A DNA stretch of 64,000 nucleotides. Source: Bacteroidales bacterium (lineage in GTDB: Bacteria > Bacteroidota > Bacteroidia > Bacteroidales > P3). Position 1 is the stretch's first letter; every line of letters starts with the position of its first letter. The DNA is taken from NCBI GenBank assembly GCA_017443265.1, contig JAFSOU010000122.1:1-64000 (forward strand), read 5' to 3'. The translations under genes and the position numbers were made by a program. This document shows positions 36,352 through 45,522 of this stretch, one piece after another. Below the pieces are notes generated by a model, which had not been told where the DNA came from, made no database searches, and was given only the letters and a program-made list of their open reading frames with translations.

Positions 36352-37392
36352 CTAATTATCCAACTGTATTTTAATTTTTTTCTCTTTAGGGTCAGGCCTG
36401 TCATTCATCCACTCTGTTCCCTGCCACTTTATCACAATAGTATCATCAGAAAAATAAACGCTATCAATGCATTCGCCTTTAAAAGCTGCTGGACATATAT
36501 TTTCCTCTTTAATATCCAAATATTGACCTGTGACATAATTTTCTACTCTAATAAAAAGGTCTTCTTCTTCAGGTATATAAGCAACCATCTTTTTTTCTAA
36601 ATTAAATGCTTCGGCAAACATGTAGATCTTTTCCACGCTATTTGGCACTAATGGCAAGATAACATAATATTTACAGGAAGTTCCGCAACTTTGTCCTAAA
36701 ATAATTGTCTTTTCATCATAGTCAACCAAAGGCGGTACCCCGCTTCCTAATATTTCAAACTTTTCTTTGGAAGTATTGTTTACATTTTCATTTCCCCACT
36801 CTAATGTATAAGTGCTATCGCCATAAAAATGATATTTTACAAAAGAATTGCCATGTGTGCTTAACAATTGCAAATGCTTTTTAGGTCTCCCCGATTTCCT
36901 TTGAATCTGATGATATTCAGTTAATTGATATTCTTGAGAAGAGGTTCTTTTAAAATTAAAAATATGGTTGCCGTTGTACAAACAGATGTGTTCCGGCCTT
37001 TTTGGAACTGACAGATGTTGAATATGTTGTTTTTCCTGTGGTACAAATAGTGCTGACTCTAAGCCAAAATAATTTAAATTTCCATCATGATGTACATAAA
37101 CTTCTTCAACAAGTGCTTTTTGCAAATATATGACATATAACGTGTCGCCAACATACCACATACTATCCACAACACTCGTCATATCCGTTTTGGTTCGATG
37201 TTCTTTAGTTTTCGGTGCACGAAATTCGATTTTTCCCACATCTTTCTTTTTTATTTTAAAATTTAGTGTAATGTATTCATTCTGACCGTGACAATAAAAA
37301 GAGAAAAAAGTAAGAATGAATAATAAGGTATAACATCCCCGTATCGTCGGATTTATACTCTTGTTTTGGTTTTTTAGCGCATTTAGTATCAT
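36352..37392 (-). CDS. Exported protein in an AT-rich patch, function unknown
   Basis: The 346-residue product begins MILNALKNQNKSINPTIRGC, followed by a hydrophobic segment (YTLLFILTFFSFYCHGQ) that reads as a signal peptide. The mature part is rich in beta-type strands, for example YITLNFKIKKKDVGKIEF and GNENVNNTSKEKFEILGSG. It has no recognised family. Base composition is clearly more AT-rich than the genes on either side. The start codon lies inside dispersed-repeat copy 3, directly after an RHS-gene remnant. It may be a cargo or immunity-type gene linked to the lost RHS gene, but that is an inference from position only. Confidence 0.65.
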   Translation of the reverse strand: MILNALKNQNKSINPTIRGCYTLLFILTFFSFYCHGQNEYITLNFKIKKKDVGKIEFRAPKTKEHRTKTDMTSVVDSMWYVGDTLYVIYLQKALVEEVYVHHDGNLNYFGLESALFVPQEKQHIQHLSVPKRPEHICLYNGNHIFNFKRTSSQEYQLTEYHQIQRKSGRPKKHLQLLSTHGNSFVKYHFYGDSTYTLEWGNENVNNTSKEKFEILGSGVPPLVDYDEKTIILGQSCGTSCKYYVILPLVPNSVEKIYMFAEAFNLEKKMVAYIPEEEDLFIRVENYVTGQYLDIKEENICPAAFKGECIDSVYFSDDTIVIKWQGTEWMNDRPDPKEKKIKIQLDN

Positions 37393-37410
37393 AACGTTAT
37401 TGTTGAAAAT
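37390..37410 (+). repeat. Dispersed repeat, copy 3 (short)
   Basis: These 21 bases match 263-283 at 20 positions (CATAACGTTATTGT, then one change, then GAAAAT). The copy spans the end of the RHS remnant and the start codon of the next gene. Confidence 0.5.
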
Positions 37411-37786
37411 TCCATGTAATCCCGCTGTGGCATGGCAGTAAACGCCTCTCGTAGCTGTACAGCCGCAGGTTGCCGTCCGCGCCAAAACGGTAGTGCTCGG
37501 TTTCGGGCTGGCTGCCGGGGTGGTTTGTCTCCCTCTTTAACAGGCTGCCGTTTATGCCGTACTGCTCGTTCACGTTGGTGCCGTCGGCATAGCTTATGTT
37601 GTTTGGGGCAAAGGTGGTCTGCCCTTTGTTAAGGCTGCTGTAGCTGTAATAGCGTGTCTGGCTGGTGGTTGTGTTGCTGGCAAGGTCGGTCTGCTGCAGG
37701 CCGTACTGCTGTATCTTGCCCCAGTCGCCGTAGGTAACGCTCAGGGCGTAGGTCTGCGGGCAATATGTTATTCGAAACCGTGTCAT
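37397..37786 (-). pseudogene. RHS-repeat gene fragment
   Basis: The 129-residue open frame contains YD/RHS-type sequence: LSVTYGDWGKIQQYGLQQTD, YYSYSSLNKGQTTFAPNNIS, and HYRFGADGNLRLYSYERR. It lacks a signal peptide, the long repeat array and the conserved RHS core, and it ends abruptly in LPCHSGITWNFQQ inside repeat copy 3. It is GC-richer than both neighbours. This is what is left of a large RHS/YD-repeat polymorphic-toxin-type gene after deletion. Confidence 0.7.
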
Positions 37787-37834
37787 ATAATTGTCGCTTA
37801 TTTATATTACCACATCACAAGATATATTTTTGAA

Positions 37835-38371
37835 TTAAAATTTTGGTAACCAGTTATGTAGCAATCCTAAATTCTCTCGTTTCAAGTATTTATTCAATGT
37901 CTCATATAATAATAGTATTTGTTTTTCCTTAGTAAAACCAATTATTTCTATCTTTTTTATTTCGGCATCTTTCATCAAATATATTTTTGTCCGGTCCATA
38001 TCCATACCATGGCAAACATAAGAGGTGTCCCATTCATTCCAACCTTGCTTCGTTAAAATTTTAATACTTAACATATCCGAATTGGAAATTTCAATCGTCT
38101 TTATATGCATGTGTTTAATGAGGTGATTATTCCAGTCGATACCATAAACAACCATAACTGTATCAACAACATAAATTTCAACACCCCGATATTTTCTCAT
38201 ATAATTATCGGAATGCGTTGGAAATAAAAGTTGCTGTACACATACCAAATAATCCTCTGGTACAGTTGTTCTATAGATGTCTTTTTTTAACAATGAACAT
38301 GATTGAAAAACAATAATTATTATACTAATTATTGTAAATGCTATAAGTTTTTTCTTTGGAAAAGGATTCAT
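37835..38371 (-). CDS. Lipoprotein in an AT-rich patch, function unknown
   Basis: The 178-residue product begins MNPFPKKKLIAFTIISIIII and has a lipobox ending at the Cys of VFQSCSLLKK. The mature part includes EIYVVDTVMVVYGIDWNNHL and YLMKDAEIKKIEIIGFTKEK. I recognise no family. It is AT-rich like the gene at 36352-37392, and an RHS fragment separates the two. A -7 box is at 38480-38487. Confidence 0.65.
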   Translation of the reverse strand: MNPFPKKKLIAFTIISIIIIVFQSCSLLKKDIYRTTVPEDYLVCVQQLLFPTHSDNYMRKYRGVEIYVVDTVMVVYGIDWNNHLIKHMHIKTIEISNSDMLSIKILTKQGWNEWDTSYVCHGMDMDRTKIYLMKDAEIKKIEIIGFTKEKQILLLYETLNKYLKRENLGLLHNWLPKF

Positions 38372-38797
38372 GTTGAAATATTAAGGGGACTTCTAATTTT
38401 ACATTATTTCTGATTTCATAGTCATTTTATCCGATTTTTTGCGAAGTCCGTTAAACAAATAACGAACAAAACGACACTGCAAAGATACAACTTTATATTC
38501 AATTTTCGATGCGTATTGCACAAAAAGTATGTTTTTTGTGCAATACGGAGTATTTATTGCATAAAATAGGCAGTTTTTTGCACTTTTCCGTGACTTGGGT
38601 CGTGGAAGGTTGTAAATTTGCGTACATTATCGTTGCAAATTGTGCAACTGCTTATTATTCCATATTTTAAATCAATTATGCAAAATTGCATAATGCAAAA
38701 ATACATAATTTTATTTATTTTGCAAAAAAAGTTCTTTTTTTATGCAATGCAATGTTTTTGTAAAAAGGCGGGAAACTTACAATTCTGCATCAAGAGC
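38372..38797. other. Non-coding AT-rich region with TTGCA-rich inverted repeats
   Basis: This 426-base gap holds a -7 box for the lipoprotein gene (CAAAGATA at 38480-38487, minus strand) and a 14-bp perfect inverted repeat, GTATTGCACAAAAA (38513-38526) and TTTTTGTGCAATAC (38533-38546). Many further TTGCA/TGCAA words follow up to about 38760. Open frames here are short and lysine/phenylalanine-rich and look like chance. Confidence 0.55.
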
Positions 38798-40243
38798 TTA
38801 TACCTTCTCCCTCAGTTTCTCGGATTTTTTTGCTTTCCATGCGAAAAACCACACACATGAGGCGAGGGTTACTACTCCGCCGAGTATGTACGAAAGGGTG
38901 TGCGGCAGTCCGAAACCGCTGTCGGAGATGATGATAAAGGTGCTGCATACCATTGTCATAAACAGTGCTGGAATCAGGGTGATTATGTACGGTTTTTTGC
39001 GGAGCGTTAGGTAAACCGTTATTGCCCAGAGTGTTACCATGGCCAGTAGCTGGTTGGCCCAAGCAAAATAGCGCCAGATGGTTTGGAAACCGTCGGCATC
39101 GGCGAAGGTGTAAACCAATATGGCTCCGGCCAGCAGGAACACGGGCATCGCCACGAGGAAACGTTTCCAGATGGGTTTCTGGTCGATTTTGAAGATGTCG
39201 GCCACTATCAGACGTGCGGAACGCAATGCTGTGTCGCCCGAGGTGATGGCGGCGGCAATAACGCCGAGCACGGTAACCACGGCCAGCACGGGGGTGAACC
39301 ATTCGTTGGCGATGACACCCACCATGGCGTCGCCGCTCTTACCGGCGCAGAGGTCGGCTTTGTCGTGGAAGAAATATGTGGCGGCGGCGGCCCAGATAAG
39401 GGCTACGATGCCTTCGGCTATCATGGCGCCGTAGAAGATAGGACGTGCCTGTTTTTCGTTAACCATGCAGCGTGCCATCAGTGGCGACTGCGTGGCGTGG
39501 AATCCCGAAATGGCGCCGCAGGCTATGCTCACGAACATCATCGGGAAAATGGGGTTGGTGTCGGCCTTGGGATGGCGGTTGGCAAGTCCTTCCCACACCT
39601 CGGTAAGGTGCACTTCGGGACGGAAAAAGAAGGCGCACATCACAAACACCGCCATAAGCAGCAGCAAGATGCCGAAAATGGGGTAGATGCGGCCTATCAG
39701 CTTGTCGATGGGGAGCATGGTGGCAAGCATGTAATACACGAAGATTATCACCGGCCAAATCCATATCTGCCAGTCGGGGGTGAAGTTGGTGATAAGCAGC
39801 TGTGCGGGGGTTTTTACGAACACGGCTCCCACCAGAATCATCAGTATCACGGTGAAATACCGCATTATCTGCTTGGTGCCGTTGCCAAGGTAGCGGCCGT
39901 GTATCTCGGGCAGAGAGCAGCCCTTGTCGCGCAACGACACAAAACCGGCGATGAAATCGTGAACGGCACCTGCCAAGATACATCCGAACACTATCCACAG
40001 AAACGAGGCCGTGCCGAACTGCGCGCCCATTATGGCTCCCACGATGGGACCCACGCCTGCGATGTTCAGAAACTGGATAAGGAAAATGCGCCACGGTTTC
40101 ATCGGCACATAGTCCACGCCGTCGGCCATGGTGGTGGCGGGAGTGGCTCTGGCGGGGTCCACACCCAAAATCTTTTCTATTATCTTGGAGTACACAAAGT
40201 ATCCCAACAGAAGCAAAGCTACTGATATAATGAATGTTATCAT
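38798..40243 (-). CDS. cstA: Carbon starvation protein CstA-type peptide/pyruvate transporter
   Basis: The 481-residue membrane protein has about a dozen hydrophobic helices. The family motifs are GVDYVPMKPWRIFLIQF, FIAGFVSLRDKGCSLPEI and GFHATQSPLMARCM. It is shorter than the E. coli protein (about 700), as in other short CstA homologues of this phylum. CstA proteins take up peptides or pyruvate. A -7 box (TAAATTTG, minus strand 40281-40288) lies 38 bases upstream. Confidence 0.92.
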   Translation of the reverse strand: MITFIISVALLLLGYFVYSKIIEKILGVDPARATPATTMADGVDYVPMKPWRIFLIQFLNIAGVGPIVGAIMGAQFGTASFLWIVFGCILAGAVHDFIAGFVSLRDKGCSLPEIHGRYLGNGTKQIMRYFTVILMILVGAVFVKTPAQLLITNFTPDWQIWIWPVIIFVYYMLATMLPIDKLIGRIYPIFGILLLLMAVFVMCAFFFRPEVHLTEVWEGLANRHPKADTNPIFPMMFVSIACGAISGFHATQSPLMARCMVNEKQARPIFYGAMIAEGIVALIWAAAATYFFHDKADLCAGKSGDAMVGVIANEWFTPVLAVVTVLGVIAAAITSGDTALRSARLIVADIFKIDQKPIWKRFLVAMPVFLLAGAILVYTFADADGFQTIWRYFAWANQLLAMVTLWAITVYLTLRKKPYIITLIPALFMTMVCSTFIIISDSGFGLPHTLSYILGGVVTLASCVWFFAWKAKKSEKLREKV

Positions 40244-40280
40244 GGCTTGAACAGATTATATTTGTTAATGTATCAACATG

Positions 40281-40288
40281 CAAATTTA
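40281..40288 (-). promoter_or_regulatory. -7 box of cstA
   Basis: TAAATTTG on the minus strand fits TAnnTTTG. The rest of the 330-base gap up to 40574 holds the terminator at 40490-40522 and no convincing gene; a plus-strand open frame at 40247-40468 is discussed among the rejected items. Confidence 0.55.
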
Positions 40289-40489
40289 CGTTTTTTTTTA
40301 AAAAGAGGCGTGCTTAAAGTGATTTCTTTTGTTATATTTGGCGTAATTGTCGGATTGTTAGTTTGCTACGTTGCGAACAATCTGAGAAGGATTTGTCCAA
40401 GCAACAACGCTTTGTTTTCGGTTTTTTGCATGGCGTACAGTGCAGTGATGTGCGTTTCAGGTTTTTAATTAGTTGTAAATCCCATTTTA

Positions 40490-40522
40490 GAAAAAATAAA
40501 AAGGATGCCTTGGCGGCATCCT
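40490..40522 (-). terminator. Terminator of the PepSY-like lipoprotein gene
   Basis: AGGATGCC (40502-40509) and GGCATCCT (40515-40522) form an 8-pair stem. On the minus strand it is followed by TTTTTATTTTTTC. Confidence 0.85.
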
Positions 40523-40574
40523 AAATTGTTGTGAGAGCAGTATTTAAGTCGCTCATTTATTGCAGAAGGGCTTT

Positions 40575-41021
40575 TCAATCGTCGTAGCGTTGGAAGTTGC
40601 CGTTTTTGTCGAAAACTATCTCTATGGAGTTGTTCAGTTCCACCTCGTAGGTGCGGCGCTCTTTGTTTATGTCGACGATGTAGGTGTTTGGATGGGAGGA
40701 GTTTACGTAACTGGCGATAGCCTGTGGGATGATGGCCGTGGGCACTCCGTCGGAATCGCGGTCGGCAACTTCGTCCCATTCGCCTTTGGCAGTGAACTCC
40801 ACTTTGGCGCCGTCTGCAAACAGAACTTCGTATTCGTTGTCGCCGATGCCTGAGTCGTGGTAAACCACGGAAATCTGCTTGTCACCGAAGTGGGTTTTCA
40901 CGAAACTCTGTGCCGCGGATGGCAGCGAGCCGAAGTTGATAGCCTTCTTGTCGTTGTCGTTGCAGGCTGCCATGCTGAGGGCTGCAAGCAGCGATGCGGT
41001 AAGGAGAAAATTTTTCTTCAT
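40575..41021 (-). CDS. PepSY-like lipoprotein
   Basis: The 148-residue product begins MKKNFLLTASLLAALSMAAC, a lipoprotein signal. The mature part has the two-part PepSY-like (beta-lactamase-inhibitor-like) pattern: INFGSLPSAAQSFVKTHFGD followed by EYEVLFADGAKVEFTAKGEW, then IPQAIASYVNSSHPN followed by YEVELNNSIEIVFDKNGNF. These proteins are common periplasmic or outer-membrane lipoproteins of Bacteroidales with unknown roles. Confidence 0.88.
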   Translation of the reverse strand: MKKNFLLTASLLAALSMAACNDNDKKAINFGSLPSAAQSFVKTHFGDKQISVVYHDSGIGDNEYEVLFADGAKVEFTAKGEWDEVADRDSDGVPTAIIPQAIASYVNSSHPNTYIVDINKERRTYEVELNNSIEIVFDKNGNFQRYDD

Positions 41022-41349
41022 TTTGGATAAAAAAGTTTAGTCAGGGACTTCGGCTTTTTGCTCAGGTTTCGCCACCCTTGCCGAAGTCCATGAATAGAAG
41101 GGCGGCGAAACACCGTTGCAAAGTTCGTGTAAAAACTTTACGTAGACGTTACGTTTCGGTTACGTTTTTGTTAAATTTGAAAAGGTGGGTGGCGTTATTC
41201 TTTCGCATACAGGTATTTATCCTGTATTCCGACTATTTTTTTTTGTAAAAAACGCTCTATTGCGGCATGTACCCGGAGTATGTGCGAGCAATTAGGGGGT
41301 ATTCTATTCATTGTAAGATGTTTATCTTTGTTTTGTGCATTGCCAAGTT
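41022..41349. other. Non-coding gap between the PepSY-like and nucleotidase-HD genes
   Basis: A weak -7 box for the PepSY-like gene may be CAAAGTTC at 41119-41126 on the plus strand (GAACTTTG on minus, one mismatch). A small hairpin ATACAGG/CCTGTAT lies at 41207-41227. On the minus strand 41195-41284 encodes HILRVHAAIERFLQKKIVG-like sequence ending in a stop, which could be the tail of a lost gene, but nothing confirms it. Confidence 0.4.
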
Positions 41350-42258
41350 TCAGTCCATAATATTGGATGTGTGGGGTGCCAAGCCTTTCAGGAAACGCCA
41401 TGCGTGGAGGTATTTTTGTAGTCGTTGGCAGTCATTTTTGCCGAGGTCGGGCAGGCGGCTTATGTCCATGTTGTCCTCAAGGTCGGCAATTTTCACTTCG
41501 CGGCCCAGAGGGTTTGCTGCGGCCCGTTCGATATAATTTGCGTAAGACTCTCCTTTGTTGCGTGTTACGGACAAAACGGCATCGATTGTTTCGTTGTCGA
41601 ACCCTTGTTCTGATAGGAGTTGTGGAGTAAGGGCGGCGTCTTCTATAGCATCGTGCAGCAGCGCCACAATTTTGGCTTTTGGCGAGGAGCAACGTTCGGC
41701 CACGCGCAAGGGGTGTGAGATGTATTCGGTGCCGGCCTTGTCGACTTGTCCGGCGTGGGCTTTGCGGGCTATGGCTTCGGCTTTTTCGAGCATTGTTTCG
41801 GGCAGCAGGTAGTCCAAGACGGTCTGCCAGTTGGGGAACTGTTCCGAGCCGAACTGTATCCACTCGCCGCCGAAGTCTTTGGCGCCGTGGCGGTCGCGGT
41901 CATCGATAAGATACTCGCCATGGCACAGGTTTTTGTGGTGGCTTATGATGAGGCGTTTGTGGAAAACGTCGTCGAAATGGCGGGTTACCCACTGCACTTT
42001 GTCGGCCCATGCCGAAGGGTTTTTCCACGGGGCGGTGGAGAGGATGTACATGTCGAATTTTCCGCTTCGGGCAAGTGTGTGCACGGCTTCCACGGCACCG
42101 GGCATGGGGTCCATCAGGGCGAAGATGCCGGGTATGTCGTCGGGATGGTCTTTGTATTGCCTTTGTATATCGGGTGCAATATTGCCGAGTGCCGAACGGA
42201 AATCAACGAGCACGTTGTCCATGTCGAAATAGAGTCTTTTTTTTGGCATGGCTGTCAT
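41350..42258 (-). CDS. Fusion of a 5'-nucleotidase (HAD) and an HD phosphohydrolase domain
   Basis: The 302-residue protein joins two hydrolase domains. Residues 1-150 are a NT5C-type HAD domain: D12-M-D14-N in LYFDMDNVLVDF, STAPW for motif II, and GEYLIDDRDRHG for the last Asp pair. Residues 155-300 are a RelA/SpoT-like HD domain: AHAGQVDKAG, YISHPLRVAE, ALLHDAIED with H202-D203, and VKIADLEDNMD. All key residues of both are present. Deoxynucleotide dephosphorylation and (p)ppGpp-type or nucleotide hydrolysis are possible activities. The ATG at 42258 directly follows the TPR gene stop; a second ATG at 42249 is equally possible. Confidence 0.82.
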   Translation of the reverse strand: MTAMPKKRLYFDMDNVLVDFRSALGNIAPDIQRQYKDHPDDIPGIFALMDPMPGAVEAVHTLARSGKFDMYILSTAPWKNPSAWADKVQWVTRHFDDVFHKRLIISHHKNLCHGEYLIDDRDRHGAKDFGGEWIQFGSEQFPNWQTVLDYLLPETMLEKAEAIARKAHAGQVDKAGTEYISHPLRVAERCSSPKAKIVALLHDAIEDAALTPQLLSEQGFDNETIDAVLSVTRNKGESYANYIERAAANPLGREVKIADLEDNMDISRLPDLGKNDCQRLQKYLHAWRFLKGLAPHTSNIMD

Positions 42259-45200
42259 CTAATTCTGTTTCTCCAACTTCTTTTCCAGTTCGGCTTTCTG
42301 TTTGCGGTAGTTCTTGATGTCGGTTTCGCTGGCGTGTTGGGTGGGGTCTTCGAGGATGTCGAGCAGCATACTCACGGCGTAGTACTGTATGTTGAGCAGC
42401 TCGTCGGGGTCGGTGGCTTTCTGGCAGGTCTTGATGCAGGCTGTAAGCATCTCCTTGGCTTTGCTGAAATCCTCGTAATCCTCGTTGGAGCGGTAGATGA
42501 TGGCTTTGCCGAGGTAGTCGCGAGCCACCTCCTCCTCGGTATATTCCTTGAATTCGCCGTTGTAAAGGGGCAACATCACGGCAAGAGCGGTGTCGAAATG
42601 CTTGTCGGCGGAGTAGTAGTGGTTGAGGTTGAGGTGTACGTTGGCCAGACGGCGGTGGTAGTAGCCGAGGTTGCGTTTCAGCGATGGGTTGGTGTCCATG
42701 GTGGATAGCTTGTTGACAATCAATGTATAAAGTGGTATGGCCTCTTTGTACCAGTTTTCGCCCTCCACAGTGTCGCTCTGTGCCAAGTCCTCGTAGCTCT
42801 GTGCGGTCTGGCTTTTGATGTTGAGGTCGTTGAACATGGCTGTTTCCGGTGCTGTGTCGGCGTACATCATCAGGTTTATTTTCTCGCATTCGGCAAATTG
42901 CTCGATGGCCTGTTGGGTGGAGTCGCAGATGCGGTAGTAGCGGCCCACTTGGTAGGCCAGTTTGTAGTACTCGTCGTCTGGGTCCTGACCGTAGCCCATC
43001 AGGAATTCCTTGCCGGCTTTGGCCTCCTTGTAGTAGCGCAGCACCGCCGTGGGCAAACCAATGTTCGCCCACAGGTCGCCGAGCTCTATGGCACTGTTCA
43101 CATATTCTTCGTAATGCTCGAAATCGGTGTATTTCACAGTGTCGAGGTACTGGTGGAAGGTGGATTTGCACACAAGGTATTTGTTCCAGTCTTTGTTTTC
43201 TTTGTAGCGTTTTAAAAGAGTGTTCTTTACTGTCTCGTATTTGCGGCTGGCGTTGCCCATCGGCTTGGTTTGGTACAGGCGTTCGGCGATTTCGAGTTCC
43301 TCAATCATTTTGTCCTCTTTTTCTTGCTGAAGGTTGAGGATGGCCTTGCTGAAATGCAGTTCCGCCCAGTGGCCGTATAGTGTGCTGTCGCCCATTTTCT
43401 CGGCTTTTTTGAATTCCTTTTCCGCTTTGTCGAACAGTTTGTTGGCTTTTTTGAACTCTTTCTGTGCCAGCATCATATCGCCTTCGAAATGGTAGGCTTG
43501 GCCTTTCTGTGCGGTGTAGCGTGGTTTTGCGGGCTGCGGAATCTGTTTTTCGTAGTCGAAAACCTGTTGGTAGCAGGCTATGGCGTCGTCGTAGCGTTTG
43601 AGGTTGAAATAGGCATCGCCTTTCTGTAAAAGATTGTCGCACAGTTTGATATAGGCGAAACCCGAAGTGTCGTTGGCGGCGGCGCGGGTGTAGTATCCGG
43701 CGGCTTTGTTGTAACTTTTCATCGACTGCTGGTAAAGTTCCTCGCGGTATAGACTTTCGGCGTCGGAGTTGTAGAAAGCACCTTTCATCAGCAGACTGTC
43801 GGTGCCGTCTTTCTTGGCTTCGGCGGTGAGAATCTCTTCGGAGAGGGCGTCGGCAGGTTCGGCGATGAAATCGTTGCCGGTCTTATAGCCGCTCTTTTTT
43901 ATGTTGAAATTGTTGTAAAGGCAGTTGCTCTCGAAGATGCCGGGGAACAGCTCGCGACAAGCGTAGTAGGCCTTTTTGTATTCGTCGAAATTGCGTAGTA
44001 TCTCGCCGGGAGTGTCATCGCTGAAAAGTGCCGCAAAGGTGGTGTTGGCCTTTGTACGGAAAATGCCGGGCAGCATAATGTAGGGTAGGTCGTCTTTCAG
44101 ACTCTGCTCCACGCTGTCCATGGCGGGCAGGTAGGTGAGCATCAGGCTGTCGTTGCCGGCAACCCTTCTCTGCATTAAATACAAGTATAACAGGCGGTTG
44201 CACAGGCTGGGCTTTTCATCGAGTATCTCTTTGGTCAGACGCAGGGCGTAGTCTTTGATTTTATCGGATGTGGGCGACTCAAATCCGTTGAAGCATGGCA
44301 GAACCGACAACCGGTTGAGGATGCCGCGTTTGTACGAAAGTTCGTTGCTGAAATCTTTTTTGTCCAATTTCAGGATGGTGTTGAAGGCGGAGTCGAGGTA
44401 TTGTTCGGCTTGCTGTTCGTTTTCCTCCCAAAGATAAATATACGACGCGCATCTGTAGTAGTAATTCATATTATTGATTCTAAATAAGTTCTGTTCTACA
44501 GAACGTGTCGCTTCTATGTTGTCGAGGCACAGCTTTATTGCGGCTTCGGCATTGGGGTTTTCGGGGTCTTTGGAATAAATTTTGAAAGGATTTTGGCCGA
44601 GTTTTAGTTTCAGATACGGGCTTTTGGTTTTGGCAAGCTCGGTTTGCTTCAGTTGTTCGGCTTCGTCGGTTTTGCCTTCGTTTTCAAGTTCGAAATAATA
44701 GTTGTATATAAAATCATCGGAGCGGAATCCGTTGTTGTAAAGTATTTTGTAGTAATGGCTTACGTGGGTAGTGTCGTTTGTGGCGTCCCTCAATGTGAGG
44801 TAATAGTCAATGCGTTGCAGGTTATTGTCGCTGTTGTCGCCGTCAACGATTTGGTTTTTAGCTGTTTGCAGACAGTTTTCTGCATCGCCGCGCAGCAGGT
44901 ATTCCTCGCACGGGCGGCGTATCTCTTTGTCGATATAGTACATGTTGATAGGATGTACGTTGCATGCTGTGGTGTAATACAATTCGCGAGTTTCGCTTAA
45001 ATACTCCTGCCCTTTCAGCTGGTTGCAGAGTTCGTCGGCATCGGTACCGAAATAGAGCATGTAGGAGGCCTGTTCAAGACTGGGAACGAACTCGTTGCGG
45101 TATTTGAACATAAACAGCGAGTCGAACAGTCTATAGCGCTCGTCGAAATACTCTTTGGCATCGGCCATATAATAAACAATGGTGTCCTTGCACAGCAGAT

Positions 45201-45480
45201 CCGACTTGCGGTTTTTCCATCGCGGACCGATACTTACATAGCCTTCGGCCTTGATATAACCTGTCTCGCAGTAGTCGCCGTACTTGTGCTTTTGGGAGGT
45301 GAACACCGCCACCCCTTTGGCGTTGGTGGTGAGTTTTTGTCCGCAGCATTCGAAAGTGGCTCCGGCCAGCGGCTTTCTGGTGCTGTAGTCGATAACTTTG
45401 AAAATTTGTCGCACCTGCGCGTTGGCAAAAGTGCAGAGGAATGCTGTCAATGCGATGAAAATGAGGGATTTGGTCTTCAT
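42259..45480 (-). CDS. Large TPR protein with N-terminal carboxypeptidase-regulatory-like domain
   Basis: The 1073-residue product begins MKTKSLIFIALTAFLCTFANA with a signal peptide. The first mature domain (VRQIFKVIDYSTRKPLAGATF and following, about residues 22-95) is of the carboxypeptidase regulatory-like beta type. Most of the rest is helical repeats of TPR type, for example LQKGDAYFNLKRYDDAIACY near residue 620, KKANKLFDKAEKEFKKAEK, and GYYHRRLANVHLNLNHYY. A scaffold role at the envelope is likely, but the partner is unknown. The start at 45480 is chosen over 45525 because it begins the signal peptide. A -7 box lies at 45523-45530. Confidence 0.8.
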   Translation of the reverse strand: MKTKSLIFIALTAFLCTFANAQVRQIFKVIDYSTRKPLAGATFECCGQKLTTNAKGVAVFTSQKHKYGDYCETGYIKAEGYVSIGPRWKNRKSDLLCKDTIVYYMADAKEYFDERYRLFDSLFMFKYRNEFVPSLEQASYMLYFGTDADELCNQLKGQEYLSETRELYYTTACNVHPINMYYIDKEIRRPCEEYLLRGDAENCLQTAKNQIVDGDNSDNNLQRIDYYLTLRDATNDTTHVSHYYKILYNNGFRSDDFIYNYYFELENEGKTDEAEQLKQTELAKTKSPYLKLKLGQNPFKIYSKDPENPNAEAAIKLCLDNIEATRSVEQNLFRINNMNYYYRCASYIYLWEENEQQAEQYLDSAFNTILKLDKKDFSNELSYKRGILNRLSVLPCFNGFESPTSDKIKDYALRLTKEILDEKPSLCNRLLYLYLMQRRVAGNDSLMLTYLPAMDSVEQSLKDDLPYIMLPGIFRTKANTTFAALFSDDTPGEILRNFDEYKKAYYACRELFPGIFESNCLYNNFNIKKSGYKTGNDFIAEPADALSEEILTAEAKKDGTDSLLMKGAFYNSDAESLYREELYQQSMKSYNKAAGYYTRAAANDTSGFAYIKLCDNLLQKGDAYFNLKRYDDAIACYQQVFDYEKQIPQPAKPRYTAQKGQAYHFEGDMMLAQKEFKKANKLFDKAEKEFKKAEKMGDSTLYGHWAELHFSKAILNLQQEKEDKMIEELEIAERLYQTKPMGNASRKYETVKNTLLKRYKENKDWNKYLVCKSTFHQYLDTVKYTDFEHYEEYVNSAIELGDLWANIGLPTAVLRYYKEAKAGKEFLMGYGQDPDDEYYKLAYQVGRYYRICDSTQQAIEQFAECEKINLMMYADTAPETAMFNDLNIKSQTAQSYEDLAQSDTVEGENWYKEAIPLYTLIVNKLSTMDTNPSLKRNLGYYHRRLANVHLNLNHYYSADKHFDTALAVMLPLYNGEFKEYTEEEVARDYLGKAIIYRSNEDYEDFSKAKEMLTACIKTCQKATDPDELLNIQYYAVSMLLDILEDPTQHASETDIKNYRKQKAELEKKLEKQN

Positions 45481-45522
45481 AATAAATTGAATTTGATAAA
45501 AATTTATTGTTTGTTGGAACTG

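Noticed and set aside
40247-40468. A 73-residue plus-strand frame with a hydrophobic stretch between cstA and the PepSY-like gene
   Set aside because: It starts at TTG, overlaps the cstA promoter region and has no ribosome site or family resemblance. The hydrophobic run follows from T-rich DNA.
41195-41401. A 68-residue minus-strand frame overlapping the end of the nucleotidase-HD gene
   Set aside because: Its first half is a shadow of the known gene. Only the last 30 residues look protein-like, and no homologous family is apparent, so it is noted only under the gap entry.
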